From Isoalcanivorax pacificus W11-5 (lineage in GTDB: Bacteria; Pseudomonadota; Gammaproteobacteria; Pseudomonadales; Alcanivoracaceae), in NCBI RefSeq assembly GCF_000299335.2, contig NZ_CP004387.1, positions 2,542,001 through 2,606,000 on the forward strand: DNA of 64,000 bases. Reading direction: 5' to 3'. The position numbers and the translations under genes were made by a program. Positions 1 through 8,849 of the stretch are shown piece by piece. The notes beneath the pieces were generated by a model that saw nothing but the letters and a program-made list of their open reading frames with translations, had not been told where the DNA came from and made no database searches. How positions within the stretch are numbered: the stretch's first letter is position 1; each line of letters starts with the position of its first letter.

Positions 1-194
1 GGGACGCCGAGCATGTCCATCTTGGCGGCGTTGGAATAGGTCACGAAGCCACGTTCAAACCAGCCGGAACAGCCAGGGATATCAGTGATGGCGGCAGCGA
101 TACCGCCGCCGGTGCAGGATTCCGCGGTGGCCAGGGAGACCTTCGCCCGACCCAGCGCCTCACCCACTTCCTTTGCCAGTTGCCAGTGTCGCAC
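1..194 (-). CDS. CinA/PncC-family nicotinamide-nucleotide amidase, N-terminal part (runs off window)
   Basis: The reverse strand reads from a GTG at 194 with GGAGG seven bases upstream. The product starts VRHWQLAKEVGEALG and contains the family signature ATAESCTGGGIAAAITDIPG, followed by WFERGFVTYSNAAKMDMLGV. The Ser of AESCTGG is the catalytic nucleophile of the PncC/CinA C-terminal amidase family, which deamidates nicotinamide mononucleotide in NAD salvage. About 64 residues are visible and the rest lies left of the window. It is probably a stand-alone amidase domain of about 160 residues, because there is no N-terminal molybdopterin-binding-like domain. The family call is firm; the full length is unknown. 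Confidence 0.85.
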   Translation of the reverse strand, partial: MRHWQLAKEVGEALGRAKVSLATAESCTGGGIAAAITDIPGCSGWFERGFVTYSNAAKMDMLGV

Positions 195-221
195 GTGATG
201 CCCTCCGTTGCGGCGCGATGC

Positions 222-1121
222 CTACAGGCCCAGCAGATAATTGGCCAGCGGCACCGTAACCAGAGACAGCAGGATACCAATGCCGACGATATGATTCGCC
301 AGCGACGGCGCCAGCCCGTGTTGTTGTGCCAGAATACCGGCGGTGATCATCGGCGCCATGGCCGCCTGCAATACGGCGATATCGCCCGACGCAGGCGGCG
401 CGCCGATGGCCATGGCAATGCCCCATATCATCAACGGCGCGAGCATCAGTTTCCAGCCCAGGCCGTACAGCATGGGACCCAGGTCATGACCGGAAGCACG
501 CAGCCGCAACTGCATGCCGACCGAAAACAGCGCCAGCGGCGTCAGCGTCAGGCCGAGCCGCCCGGCGACTTCCATCAGGACCGGCGGCAAGCCACCGGCC
601 TGACGCAGCAGCAGCGCCGCCACCAGGGCAATAAAGGCAGGGAAAGTGACCACGCGTTTCGCCAGCGCTGCCGGGTGAACCCGCAGGCCGGAGTACAGCG
701 CGGCCACGATGACACCGGCAGACGACAACGCCAGAAACGACCCGAGTTGATCGGCGATCACCGCCACACCCAGCGCATCATGCCCGCGCAGCGCTTCGAT
801 CAGGGGATAACCGACAAAAGAGGTGTTGCCCAGCCCGGCGGTCAATACCAGCGCACCCACCTGACCGCGACTCCAGCCACGCCAGCGGCCCACCAGGCTG
901 ATCAGCAGCCAGGCACCGGCAAACACCAGCCACATGGCGACGGCAGGAAACAACAGGTCATTGGACCATTCCAGCAGGATGATCTGCTGCAGCACCAGCG
1001 CCGGCAGCGCCACATGCAACACCCACCAGTTCAGGCCAGGCACCAAACCCTCGGGATGCCGGAAACGGGCAGCAATCGCCCCGGCACCGATACAGATCAC
1101 CACCAGCCACAGCGCACTCAC
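222..1121 (-). CDS. AEC-family (auxin efflux carrier type) transporter
   Basis: The product is about 299 residues and hydrophobic throughout, with roughly ten predicted membrane segments. The family feature is a pair of inverted five-helix repeats with glycine- and proline-broken helices, for example GLGNTSFVGYPLIEALRG, and near the C-terminus MAPMITAGILAQQHGL. AEC carriers are inner-membrane secondary transporters of organic anions such as malate; the substrate here cannot be told. I chose GTG 1121 as start because an AGAGGCGA ribosome site sits just upstream; an in-frame start at 1166 would add 15 non-family residues. It is a single gene on the same strand as the upstream glutamine amidotransferase. 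Confidence 0.85.
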   Translation of the reverse strand: MSALWLVVICIGAGAIAARFRHPEGLVPGLNWWVLHVALPALVLQQIILLEWSNDLLFPAVAMWLVFAGAWLLISLVGRWRGWSRGQVGALVLTAGLGNTSFVGYPLIEALRGHDALGVAVIADQLGSFLALSSAGVIVAALYSGLRVHPAALAKRVVTFPAFIALVAALLLRQAGGLPPVLMEVAGRLGLTLTPLALFSVGMQLRLRASGHDLGPMLYGLGWKLMLAPLMIWGIAMAIGAPPASGDIAVLQAAMAPMITAGILAQQHGLAPSLANHIVGIGILLSLVTVPLANYLLGL

Positions 1122-1256
1122 TGACTCGCCTCTGCAGATTGCGTGAACGAAAAAACCCGCCGGCACGGCAGGTCACATGATGGCTGCGCAGTGTACCACT
1201 GCGCCTGCGCGCATGGGGTGGTTATTGGGCGAAAGTCGGGGTGCATCTCACCGCGG

Positions 1257-1982
1257 TCACTGCTGCGCATGCGCCGCGATCTTTGCAAAACGGCTCAGCA
1301 GCGCCGTCGCCTGCGGCGTGTCACGCACTTCGGCAGCGAGCGCTGCCTGATCACGCCCCTGCCCGGTTAGCACGTCGGCCATCTGCGCGATGTAGCAACG
1401 CATCGCAGTTGCGGAAAATTCCGGATGAAACTGCACGCCCCAGGCGCATGCACCGATACGAAATGCCTGATGAGGTTCATGTTCGCCCCGGGCCAGCAGG
1501 ACGGCAGCCTCCGGCAACGCCAGCACCGACTGGCGGTGCACCAGTTGTACGGCGAAACGCGGTGCTGTGTCGCCGAACAAGGCATCATCACGCGCCTGCT
1601 CCAGCAACGTTACGTCGGCCGTCCCTATCTCGATGCCACCGGGGTGATAGTCGACTCGCCCGCCGAAGGCGTGTGCCAGCAACTGGTGTCCGTAACAGAT
1701 GCCCAGTATTGGCACACCCGCCCCGATCAATGCCCGCAGCCAGTCCGCCGCACGTTCACTCCAGGGCTCCCGGTCGCTGACCATGCTGTGCGAGCCGGTC
1801 ACCACCACGCCGGCCAGGGTGTCGGCGGCGGGCAAGGTATCTGCCTCGCGGATATCCAGCGTTGTCACCGGCAGATGTTCACCCAGGCCATCGGCAATCC
1901 AGTTGTCGAAATCGCCCAGGCGGGCGCTGATCCCGGGGAAGGTGCGGCCAGCACAGGCAATCAGAATCGGCTTGGACGCCAT
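1257..1982 (-). CDS. Class I glutamine amidotransferase (GMP-synthase-like domain)
   Basis: The product is 241 residues and consists only of a class I GATase domain. The nucleophile elbow GICYGHQ carries the catalytic Cys (about residue 96), and the His/Glu pair is in GVQFHPEFS. An oxyanion-strand motif VVTGSHSMVSD precedes it. The family takes ammonia from glutamine and passes it to an acceptor; stand-alone members of this size are usually labelled glutamine amidotransferase or GMP-synthase-like, and the acceptor here is unknown. The start is ATG 1982 with GGAG upstream; the preceding TTG at 1985 is less likely. It is divergent from the phospholipase-type gene at 2128. Confidence 0.88.
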   Translation of the reverse strand: MASKPILIACAGRTFPGISARLGDFDNWIADGLGEHLPVTTLDIREADTLPAADTLAGVVVTGSHSMVSDREPWSERAADWLRALIGAGVPILGICYGHQLLAHAFGGRVDYHPGGIEIGTADVTLLEQARDDALFGDTAPRFAVQLVHRQSVLALPEAAVLLARGEHEPHQAFRIGACAWGVQFHPEFSATAMRCYIAQMADVLTGQGRDQAALAAEVRDTPQATALLSRFAKIAAHAQQ

Positions 1983-2127
1983 CAATATTCTCCAACCTCA
2001 CTATGCAGCTTCATTCTCCGGCCTCACCGGAGAGGTCCGGTTACAGCACGGCGCGAAGTGTACCATCTGGTCCGCCGGCATACGCATGGCTGTCGGCGCT
2101 GCCGGCGGCTATGATCGTGAGGACGCC

Positions 2128-3690
2128 ATGATCACGGACCAGACCATGCCGCCCTTCGCCCGACTGCTGTTTCTCCTGCTCTGCTACCTGTCCTTTGGCG
2201 GCTGCGCCCTGCCGGCTGTGGATCAGGGCCTCAACGCCCAGCGCTTGCCGGACGGCGCCCTGCACGGCACCTGGCTGGACAGCACCACGCTGCCGCTGAC
2301 CAACGCCCATCCCGGCCTCTCCGGCCTGATCGCCCTGCCCGATGCCCACCAGGCGTTCGCCGCCCGCATGGTGCTGGCCGAAAGCGCTGAACGCACGCTG
2401 GATGTGCAGTATTACATCTGGCACCAGGACGTCACCGGCACGCTGTTGCTGAACGCACTGCACGACGCGGCCGACCGGGGGGTGCGTGTGCGGCTGCTGC
2501 TGGATGACAACGGCGTGCCCGGCATGGATGAGTTGCTGGCCGCGCTGGACACGCACCCGAACATGACGATCCGGCTGTTCAATCCGTTTGCCCTGCGCAA
2601 ACCGAAGATGCTCGGCTTCCTGGCCGGGTTTCCGCGCACCAACCGTCGCATGCACAACAAATCCTTCACCGTCGACCAGCGTGTGGCGGTTATCGGCGGC
2701 CGCAATATCGGCGACGAATATTTCGGCGCCAGCACCGGCGTGCAGTTCACCGATCTGGATGTGCTCGCCATCGGCCCGGCGGCGGAGCAGGTGACCACGG
2801 ATTTCGATCGTTACTGGGCCAGCCAGTCCGCCTATCCTGTAGCGCAGATATTACCGGCACCGAAACACGACCGGGTGTCGTTACTGGACGCAGCAGTGGA
2901 ACAGGCCGGGCGGGATGACGACGCGGTCAAGTATCTCGGACTACTGGAAGCCAGCCACTTTACCGATCGCCTCGACAGCGGCGAGATCCACTTCGAGTGG
3001 GCGCCGGTCCGCATGATCAGCGACGACCCGGCCAAGGGCCTCGGCAAGGCTGCGCGCAGTGACCTGATGATCAGCCAGCTACCGCCATTGCTATTGGCCG
3101 CAGAACATTCCGTGGACCTGATTTCGCCCTACTTCGTCCCCACCCGGCCCGGTGTGGCGCTTTTGACATCTCTGAGCCAGCGAGGTGTGCGCGTGCGCAT
3201 TCTGACCAACTCGCTGGAAGCCACCAACGTGGCCGCCGTACACGCCGGCTACGCCCGCTATCGAAAAGACATGCTGGCCGCTGGCATCGAGCTGTTTGAA
3301 ATGCGCAAGCTGTCGGAAGATATGGAGCGCAATGAGAGCGCTGGTCCGTTCGGCAGTTCCGGCGCCAGCCTGCATGCCAAGACGTTTGCCATCGATGGCC
3401 GCCAGGCGTTTATCGGTTCGTTCAATTTTGATCCGCGTTCGGCGGAACTGAACACGGAGCTCGGCTTCATCATCGACAGCCCGGTGCTGGCCCGGGGTAT
3501 CAGCAATGTGTTCGACCAGCAGGTACCCGGGCAAGCCTACGCGGTGCATCTGGACGAGCGGGGCAAACTGTACTGGACGGAACAGCACGGCGACAACGAG
3601 CAGCGTTTTGAACGTGATCCGAAGGTGGGGTTGTTCAAGCGCGCGCGGGTCAAGGTACTGTCCTGGCTGCCAATCGAATGGATGCTGTGA
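2128..3690 (+). CDS. Phospholipase D-family lipoprotein (cardiolipin synthase-like), copy 1
   Basis: The product is 520 residues. It begins with a lipoprotein signal (MPPFARLLFLLLCYLSFGGC, Cys acylated) and contains two HKD motifs: MHNKSFTVDQRVAVIGGRN and LHAKTFAIDGRQAFIGSFNFD. Two HxKxxxxD motifs make one active site in phospholipase D and cardiolipin synthases, which transfer phosphatidyl groups through a phospho-histidine. The length and lipoprotein anchor resemble the YmdC/ClsC branch. I chose ATG 2128 because GTGAGGA lies six bases upstream; the longer open frame to 1699 is upstream shadow. The next gene is a clear paralogue, 91 bases downstream. Lipid substrate and membrane side are inferred. 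Confidence 0.88.
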   Translation: MITDQTMPPFARLLFLLLCYLSFGGCALPAVDQGLNAQRLPDGALHGTWLDSTTLPLTNAHPGLSGLIALPDAHQAFAARMVLAESAERTLDVQYYIWHQDVTGTLLLNALHDAADRGVRVRLLLDDNGVPGMDELLAALDTHPNMTIRLFNPFALRKPKMLGFLAGFPRTNRRMHNKSFTVDQRVAVIGGRNIGDEYFGASTGVQFTDLDVLAIGPAAEQVTTDFDRYWASQSAYPVAQILPAPKHDRVSLLDAAVEQAGRDDDAVKYLGLLEASHFTDRLDSGEIHFEWAPVRMISDDPAKGLGKAARSDLMISQLPPLLLAAEHSVDLISPYFVPTRPGVALLTSLSQRGVRVRILTNSLEATNVAAVHAGYARYRKDMLAAGIELFEMRKLSEDMERNESAGPFGSSGASLHAKTFAIDGRQAFIGSFNFDPRSAELNTELGFIIDSPVLARGISNVFDQQVPGQAYAVHLDERGKLYWTEQHGDNEQRFERDPKVGLFKRARVKVLSWLPIEWML

Positions 3691-3781
3691 CATCGTCAGG
3701 CATGACAACGCAACGCATGGCAGGGCTGCTTCGGGCCCGCTATGCTTCCCCGATCACCTCCACCACAGGGGCCAGCGCGCA

Positions 3782-5335
3782 ATGACGCCCACCGGCGTTT
3801 CGCTCCGCACCTTCATACTGGGCAGCCTGCTGGCCCTGCTTGGCGGTTGTGCCCTGCCCGCGCTGGACGATCGCGTCGACAGTCGCGTGCTGCCCGAACA
3901 GGCATTGCAGGGCGCCTGGCTGGACGCCGCCACCGCCCCGCTGACCGGTCATCACCCCGGCACGTCCGGCATCCTGCCGCTGGCCGACCCACGCCAGGCC
4001 TTTGCCGCGCGCATGATGCTGGCACGCAGCGCGGAGCGCACCCTGGATGTGCAGTACTACATCTGGCACATGGACATTACCGGCACACTGCTGCTGGAAG
4101 CCCTGCACGATGCGGCGGACCGGGGCGTGCGCGTGCGACTGCTGCTGGACGACAACGGCATCCGTGACATGGACGATGTACTGACAGCGCTGGACCAGCA
4201 CCCGAACATGGAAGTACGGCTGTTCAACCCGTTCAGTATCCGCAAGCCGAAAACGCTTGGCTTCATCACGCATTTTTCCCGCGCCAACCGGCGCATGCAC
4301 AACAAATCATTCACGGCAGACCAGCGCGCCACCATCATTGGTGGACGCAACATCGGTGACGAATATTTTGCCGCCACCGACGGCCTGCTGTTTTCCGACC
4401 TGGATGTGCTCGCCATCGGCCCGGTGGTCGGGGAAACCGCCCTTGATTTTGATCGCTATTGGGCCAGTGGTTCGTCCTATCCGGTATCGCTGATTCTGCC
4501 GGCCGTCAGCGCAGAACGCCTCGCGGCGCTGACCGATGCCGCGCAACAGGCGCAGCATGATCCGCGCGCTGAACAGTACCTGCAGGCCTTGCAGACGCAG
4601 GCGCGTGGCGACCATATCGCCCTGGATGCACTGCGCTTTGAATGGGCGCCGACCCGCCTGGTCAGTGATGATCCGGCCAAAGGATTGGGCGACGCCGACG
4701 ACAGTGAACTGCTGATCAGCGCGCTGCCGGCACTGATCGGCGAGGCGACCGAAAGTTTTGATCTGGTCTCGCCCTATTTTGTGCCGACCGCCGAGGGTGT
4801 CCGGGCACTGGCGGCCCTCTCCGCGCGCGGCGTGCGGGTCCGCGTGCTGACCAATGCACTGGAGGCTACCGACGTGGCAGCCGTGCATGCCGGCTATGCC
4901 AAGCGACGGCGCGACATGCTGGAAGCCGGCATCATCCTGCTGGAAACCCAGCGGCAACCCGGCGCACCGGGCCGTAACGAGAGCGCCGGGCCGTTCGGCA
5001 GTTCCGGCTCCAGCCTGCACGCCAAGACCTTTGCCGTGGACCGCCGCACTGTGTTTATCGGTTCGTTCAATTTCGACCCGCGTTCCGCGCGGCTGAACAC
5101 CGAGCTGGGTTTTGTCATCGACAGCCCGACGCTGGCCGGGGCCATCAGCGACGCGTTCGAGCAACGCATTCCGCAAGAAGCCTACCGCGTGCAACAGGAT
5201 GCGCGCGGGCGCCTGTACTGGACAGAGCAGCGTGGCGACGAAGAAATCATCCATGCCCGCGAACCCGGCACCAGCCTGCTCAAGCGTCTGGGGGTAAAGG
5301 TGTTGTCGTGGCTGCCGATCGAATGGCTACTGTAA
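3782..5335 (+). CDS. Phospholipase D-family lipoprotein (cardiolipin synthase-like), copy 2
   Basis: The product is 517 residues and closely related to the previous gene along its whole length. It has a lipoprotein signal ending LLALLGGC and HKD motifs MHNKSFTADQRATIIGGRN and LHAKTFAVDRRTVFIGSFNFD. It shares long stretches such as ADRGVRVRLLLDDNG, and both copies end VKVLSWLPIEW-(M/L)-L. The pair is a tandem duplication that has diverged moderately, mostly between the two HKD halves. The start is ATG 3782; the open frame to 3506 overlaps copy 1 and is not coding. The expected role is phospholipid transfer at the cell envelope; specificity is unknown. Confidence 0.88.
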   Translation: MTPTGVSLRTFILGSLLALLGGCALPALDDRVDSRVLPEQALQGAWLDAATAPLTGHHPGTSGILPLADPRQAFAARMMLARSAERTLDVQYYIWHMDITGTLLLEALHDAADRGVRVRLLLDDNGIRDMDDVLTALDQHPNMEVRLFNPFSIRKPKTLGFITHFSRANRRMHNKSFTADQRATIIGGRNIGDEYFAATDGLLFSDLDVLAIGPVVGETALDFDRYWASGSSYPVSLILPAVSAERLAALTDAAQQAQHDPRAEQYLQALQTQARGDHIALDALRFEWAPTRLVSDDPAKGLGDADDSELLISALPALIGEATESFDLVSPYFVPTAEGVRALAALSARGVRVRVLTNALEATDVAAVHAGYAKRRRDMLEAGIILLETQRQPGAPGRNESAGPFGSSGSSLHAKTFAVDRRTVFIGSFNFDPRSARLNTELGFVIDSPTLAGAISDAFEQRIPQEAYRVQQDARGRLYWTEQRGDEEIIHAREPGTSLLKRLGVKVLSWLPIEWLL

Positions 5336-6248
5336 CGTGTGGCGCATGGCTCCCAATGGGCGCCCAGCCGTTCCGTTGCACCAGTCGTCTCACCAAGGAC
5401 CGCCAGTGATATACCGGCATCGACCCGGCAGAGCAGGGCCGGGGATCTCTTGTCCGGCACAGCGACACCGTTGGCGGGGAGCACAATCGTCGCCAGGCCA
5501 CGATGCCTTGATGATCATCATCACATTACCCGAGGCCTGGTAACCCTCACGGCAATCCAGATCCGGCTGTAACGCGCTCTCACAACGGCGCAGTGCGCTG
5601 AACGTAGCTGGGTGACGATACCAACGCCGGGGGGTGGAACGATGCCTGCCGGCGGCGCGCCTCCGCAAAACGGTGTCTCGCGCCAATAGAGCCCGCGCCA
5701 CAGCTTTGCTATCCTCGCAGGCTTCGCCTACCGGCCGCCGCGCAAAGTGACCGGAATACCGCCCAATCCAGAGCTACGAAGGCAGATACCGCCGCCATGT
5801 CAAAGGACGATCTCAGCGCCCATACACCCATGATGCAGCAGCGTGTGTTCCTTGATTTTCAATAGGTTAAAGTGTTTTTAGGGGTCACAAGCTATACTAA
5901 AAGCTATACCAGCGCGCCGGATTTCCATGAATATCTGCGAACCATAACGGACGAAGTATTTCCGCTAAGCGGAGAGCCAAGCGCGGACGCTCCATGCGTT
6001 CTAAATCACTACAGACGCAGCCCCATATTGACTGAGGCATAAGCGCCTTCGGCAATAGTCTCGCCGGGAAGCACGACTATTTGGCACTCAACCCCAAGCC
6101 CCATAGAAATGCGCTGAAAGAACAACAGCCCGGCCTCCATGCCAACCTCTCCCGTCGCCCTCAATCGACGACCAATGCACACAGTAATATCCAAATATTG
6201 AGCCGAGTCGCCTGATGGCATTGGCCCATTGATATTCACCAAACCTGG
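5336..6248. other. Gene-poor stretch; possible small remnant ORF at 6009-6239 (-)
   Basis: About 910 bases lie between the second phospholipase gene and the TetR gene. I see no convincing gene, tRNA or terminator. On the minus strand an open frame (6009-6239, GTG or TTG start directly after the TetR stop) encodes about 76 residues. It ends in beta-barrel-like alternating sequence (GMEAGLLFFQRISMGLGVE ... YASVNMGLRL) and could be the tail of a lost outer-membrane protein. On the plus strand an open frame from about 5870 overlaps it; the two cannot both be coding. Confidence 0.35.
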
Positions 6249-6866
6249 CTAACGGTCCGCCTGGTTAATAACGGCATCCCTGATCAACTGCCAAACGAAA
6301 TTACCGATATCCTCAAGTGAATAACGGCCTTTTTTATCAAACCAGGTGGCCACCCAGTTAAGCCCGCCAAGACCGAACAGTCTTAGCAGGTTGAGATCAA
6401 CATCGGCCCGGATGATGCCCTGACTGGCCAGAGATTGCAGCATGGCGGCCCAGAGCCGCTCGTAACGATCGCGCAGGTCGATCATCTCCTGACGCGCCTC
6501 TCCGCGTAGCGAGCGCCATTCAAACAGCAGCACGTAAACCATGTCCGAGCCGTCAACCAGCAGGTCAAGATGGGCGTTAATGCCGCGACGCAACTGCTCA
6601 ACCGGATCAGACACGCCGACCGTGGCACGGGCAAGCGCACTCGAGGCCTGCTCCAGTGCCAGCCTCATAAGATCGACCAGCAGGCTTTCCTTGGACGGAT
6701 AGCGGTAGTGCAAGCTGCCCGGCAGCATGTCACAGGCTTCGGCAATCTCCTTGACCGTGGTGCGCTCATAGCCCCGCTCCCGGAACAGGGCGGCCGCCGC
6801 AGCAAGCACAAACTCCCGGTCAGACTCAGCGACCGGTCTGGTCTGATGTTTCTTTCGCTTTTTCAC
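6249..6866 (-). CDS. TetR-family transcriptional regulator (candidate regulator of the TTTGG-N8-CCAAA regulon)
   Basis: The product is about 205 residues. A basic N-terminus (VKKRKKHQTR) is followed by a TetR helix-turn-helix: FRERGYERTTVKEIAEACD, then LPGSLHYRYPSKESLL. The C-terminal half is an all-helical ligand-binding domain. The layout resembles KstR2/FadR-like TetR regulators that sense acyl-CoA, but the ligand is not readable from sequence. I prefer GTG 6866 because AAAGGGGGG precedes it; GTG 6881 is also possible. It is divergent from the PF10118-SDR-esterase-BVMO operon, with the 18-bp operator between them at 6995. That position and four other copies of the operator make it the likely repressor of the regulon; this link is inference. 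Confidence 0.88.
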   Translation of the reverse strand: MKKRKKHQTRPVAESDREFVLAAAAALFRERGYERTTVKEIAEACDMLPGSLHYRYPSKESLLVDLMRLALEQASSALARATVGVSDPVEQLRRGINAHLDLLVDGSDMVYVLLFEWRSLRGEARQEMIDLRDRYERLWAAMLQSLASQGIIRADVDLNLLRLFGLGGLNWVATWFDKKGRYSLEDIGNFVWQLIRDAVINQADR

Positions 6867-6994
6867 ATACCCCCCTTTCACTGCAGGCCGCAGGCCAAAT
6901 AGTCTAGCATGCCGACGCCTGAACCACTCCGCCCCCTTACACAGGGCGCACCGCTATACATATTTCTCCGCACTGTAACCTGCGCATCATTGTA

Positions 6995-7012
6995 ATTGGC
7001 CAACCAACCAAA
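6995..7012. promoter_or_regulatory. 18-bp palindromic operator, copy 1 (ATTGGCCAACCAACCAAA)
   Basis: It fits the shared pattern TTTGG-N8-CCAAA with one mismatch in the left arm. It lies 40 bases before the PF10118 gene start and about 130 bases before the divergent TetR start, so one bound dimer could control both promoters. The same pattern occurs at 11446, 17866, 26889 and 39810, always upstream of a transcription unit. Confidence 0.7.
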
Positions 7013-7051
7013 TACATTCCCAACAAGTCCACCCCTTGCAGGAGCAATGTC

Positions 7052-7996
7052 ATGGCCCTCGCAAATCGCAAGATCGGATACGACGAAGTGGTCACCCGCG
7101 ACATCCATTTCCCGATGAATGTCAACAATGTCGCGCGCCACTGGCTCAACAATGATCCTTGGACCACCCACTGGATGAACGCCATTCTCGCCGCAGTACC
7201 GGATGGCGAGCGCTGGGTGATGAACTCGGCCCGTCGGCAACTGGACAAGCTCGATGACCCGGAAGTACGCAAGGCCGCCATCGAGTTCATCCGTCAGGAG
7301 CGCATCCACGCCCGCGAACACGACGAGATGAATGCCATCGGCGTGCAACACGGGGTGCCGATCGACAAGGTCGAGGGTGTATTCAAACTGATCCGCAAGC
7401 AGCTGCAACATCGCCTCAGCGATGACATGCAAAGCTCCATCGCTGCCGCCTTCGAGCATTTCACCGCCATTATCTCGTCGGTGCTACTTGAGCACCCGGA
7501 GCTGTTTGACGATACCCACCCGGAGTTGCGCGCCATGCTGTACTGGCACTTCGTCGAGGAGACCGAGCACAAGAGCGTCAGCTTCGACGTCTTTGTCGAC
7601 GCCAGTGGCGGCGGGCTGCGAAGCTACCGGCTGCGCACCAGCGGCATGCTGCTGGCCATCGCGCTGGGGTTCCCGATCATGATCGGCAACCAGACCTATC
7701 TGTTGTACAAGGATCGGCAGGTGCTGAATCTGCGCTCGGCGGCACACATGCTGAAAGTCCTGTTCTGGCGCCCGGGCATTCTCTCGAAGGTGCTCGGCGG
7801 GGTGCTGCCCTACTTCTCGCCGACCTTCCACCCCTGGGATGATGACAACCGGGAGGTGATCCGTATCTGGAAGCGGGCCTACGAAAAGACCGGCGATACC
7901 CAACAGGCCTATCAGGCACTGCGTGATCACCGTGCTGGCAAAGCCCGGGGGGCAACCCCGGCACCCACAGCCGAGGCGGCTTGGGGACAGGCATGA
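7052..7996 (+). CDS. PF10118-type predicted metal-dependent hydrolase, paralogue 1
   Basis: The product is 314 residues. It matches the PF10118 family by its conserved helical core with spaced His/Glu residues: RQERIHAREHDEMN, then FEHFTAI, then WHFVEETEHKSVSFDVF. These could build a ferritin-like or other metal site. A hydrophobic segment follows (GMLLAIALGFPIMIGNQTYL), and near the C-terminus is FHPWDDDN. Biochemical function is unknown. Two paralogues lie in the window (30316-31200 and 38866-39735), each in a unit with the shared operator. It is the first gene of a four-gene operon; its stop overlaps the SDR start (ATGA). The recurring link with BVMO, SDR and acyl-CoA genes suggests a step in hydrocarbon or ketone catabolism. 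Confidence 0.85.
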   Translation: MALANRKIGYDEVVTRDIHFPMNVNNVARHWLNNDPWTTHWMNAILAAVPDGERWVMNSARRQLDKLDDPEVRKAAIEFIRQERIHAREHDEMNAIGVQHGVPIDKVEGVFKLIRKQLQHRLSDDMQSSIAAAFEHFTAIISSVLLEHPELFDDTHPELRAMLYWHFVEETEHKSVSFDVFVDASGGGLRSYRLRTSGMLLAIALGFPIMIGNQTYLLYKDRQVLNLRSAAHMLKVLFWRPGILSKVLGGVLPYFSPTFHPWDDDNREVIRIWKRAYEKTGDTQQAYQALRDHRAGKARGATPAPTAEAAWGQA

Positions 7997-8820
7997 AGAA
8001 AAAGCCCTTGCCGCCATCGCGCGGTGCCGCTGCGGTCATTACCGGCGCTGGCAGCGGCATCGGTCGCAGCTTCGCCTATGAAGTGGCCCGCCGCGGCGGC
8101 GCCGTAGTGTGTGTCGATATCCATGCCGAACGCGCCGCTCAGGTGGCCAGCAGTTTGCGGGCGTTGGGCAGTCACGCGGTGGCCCGGCAGTGCGATGTTG
8201 GCGATGCGGCGCAGATGCAATCGCTGGCCGAGGACGCCGAGGGCCTGCTTGGCCGCCCGGTGACTCTGGTGATCAACAATGCCGGCGTCGGTCTCGGTGG
8301 GCCGATCGGCGAAGTATCACTAGATGACTGGCGCTGGTGCATGAACGTCAATCTCTGGGGCGTTATCCACGGCTGTCATTTCTTTGCCCCGGCGCTCCGC
8401 GATCTCGGTTACGGCGGCATCATCAATGTTGCCTCCGCCGCCGCATTCGGCGCCGCCCCGGAAATGACCACCTATAACGTAACCAAGGCCGGGGTGCTGG
8501 CACTGTCGGAAACACTGGCAGCGGAGCTGGCTGGCACCGGAGTGCACGTCACCGCCCTGTGCCCGACCGTGGTACCGACCAATATCGTTGAGGATGGCCG
8601 ATTACCGGAACGGCGCCGGGATTTTGCCCGCTCGGCAATGACCCGGTTTGCCTTGACCAATGCTGACCGGGTGGCACGCCAGACCCTTGATGCGTTGGAC
8701 CGGGGTGATCTGTACATGCTGCCGCAGATTGATGGCCGCATCGCCTGGCGACTGAAGCGTCTGGCGCCACGGCTGTACGCCCGGGCGGTCGGCGAAACCT
8801 ACCGGCTGCTGGCCGATTAA
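7993..8820 (+). CDS. Short-chain dehydrogenase/reductase (SDR), paralogue 1
   Basis: The product is 275 residues and a classical SDR. It has the nucleotide-binding motif TGAGSGIGRS, the NNAG strand (VINNAGVGLGG) and the catalytic Tyr-x-x-x-Lys (YNVTKAGVLALSETLAAEL). An Asp at the end of beta-2 (VCVDIHAE) favours NAD(H). It probably oxidises a secondary alcohol to the ketone used by the downstream BVMO, or handles the resulting alcohol; the substrate is inferred from context. The start ATG 7993 overlaps the previous stop, which supports translational coupling. A second SDR of the same type is at 29427-30287. Confidence 0.9.
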   Translation: MKKKPLPPSRGAAAVITGAGSGIGRSFAYEVARRGGAVVCVDIHAERAAQVASSLRALGSHAVARQCDVGDAAQMQSLAEDAEGLLGRPVTLVINNAGVGLGGPIGEVSLDDWRWCMNVNLWGVIHGCHFFAPALRDLGYGGIINVASAAAFGAAPEMTTYNVTKAGVLALSETLAAELAGTGVHVTALCPTVVPTNIVEDGRLPERRRDFARSAMTRFALTNADRVARQTLDALDRGDLYMLPQIDGRIAWRLKRLAPRLYARAVGETYRLLAD

Positions 8821-8849
8821 CCACTGACATCAGGATACAAGGAGTCGAC

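Noticed and set aside
180-1124. Plus-strand 314-codon open frame
   Set aside because: It is antisense to a clear AEC permease and reads as Gln/Arg/His-rich low-complexity sequence, the usual shadow of a GC-rich membrane gene.
1699-2127. N-terminal extension of the first phospholipase gene
   Set aside because: It overlaps the divergent glutamine amidotransferase. The lipoprotein signal begins at 2128 with a ribosome site.
4307-5254. Minus-strand 315-codon frame in phospholipase copy 2
   Set aside because: It is a shadow of a well-supported gene with HKD motifs; the composition is not protein-like.
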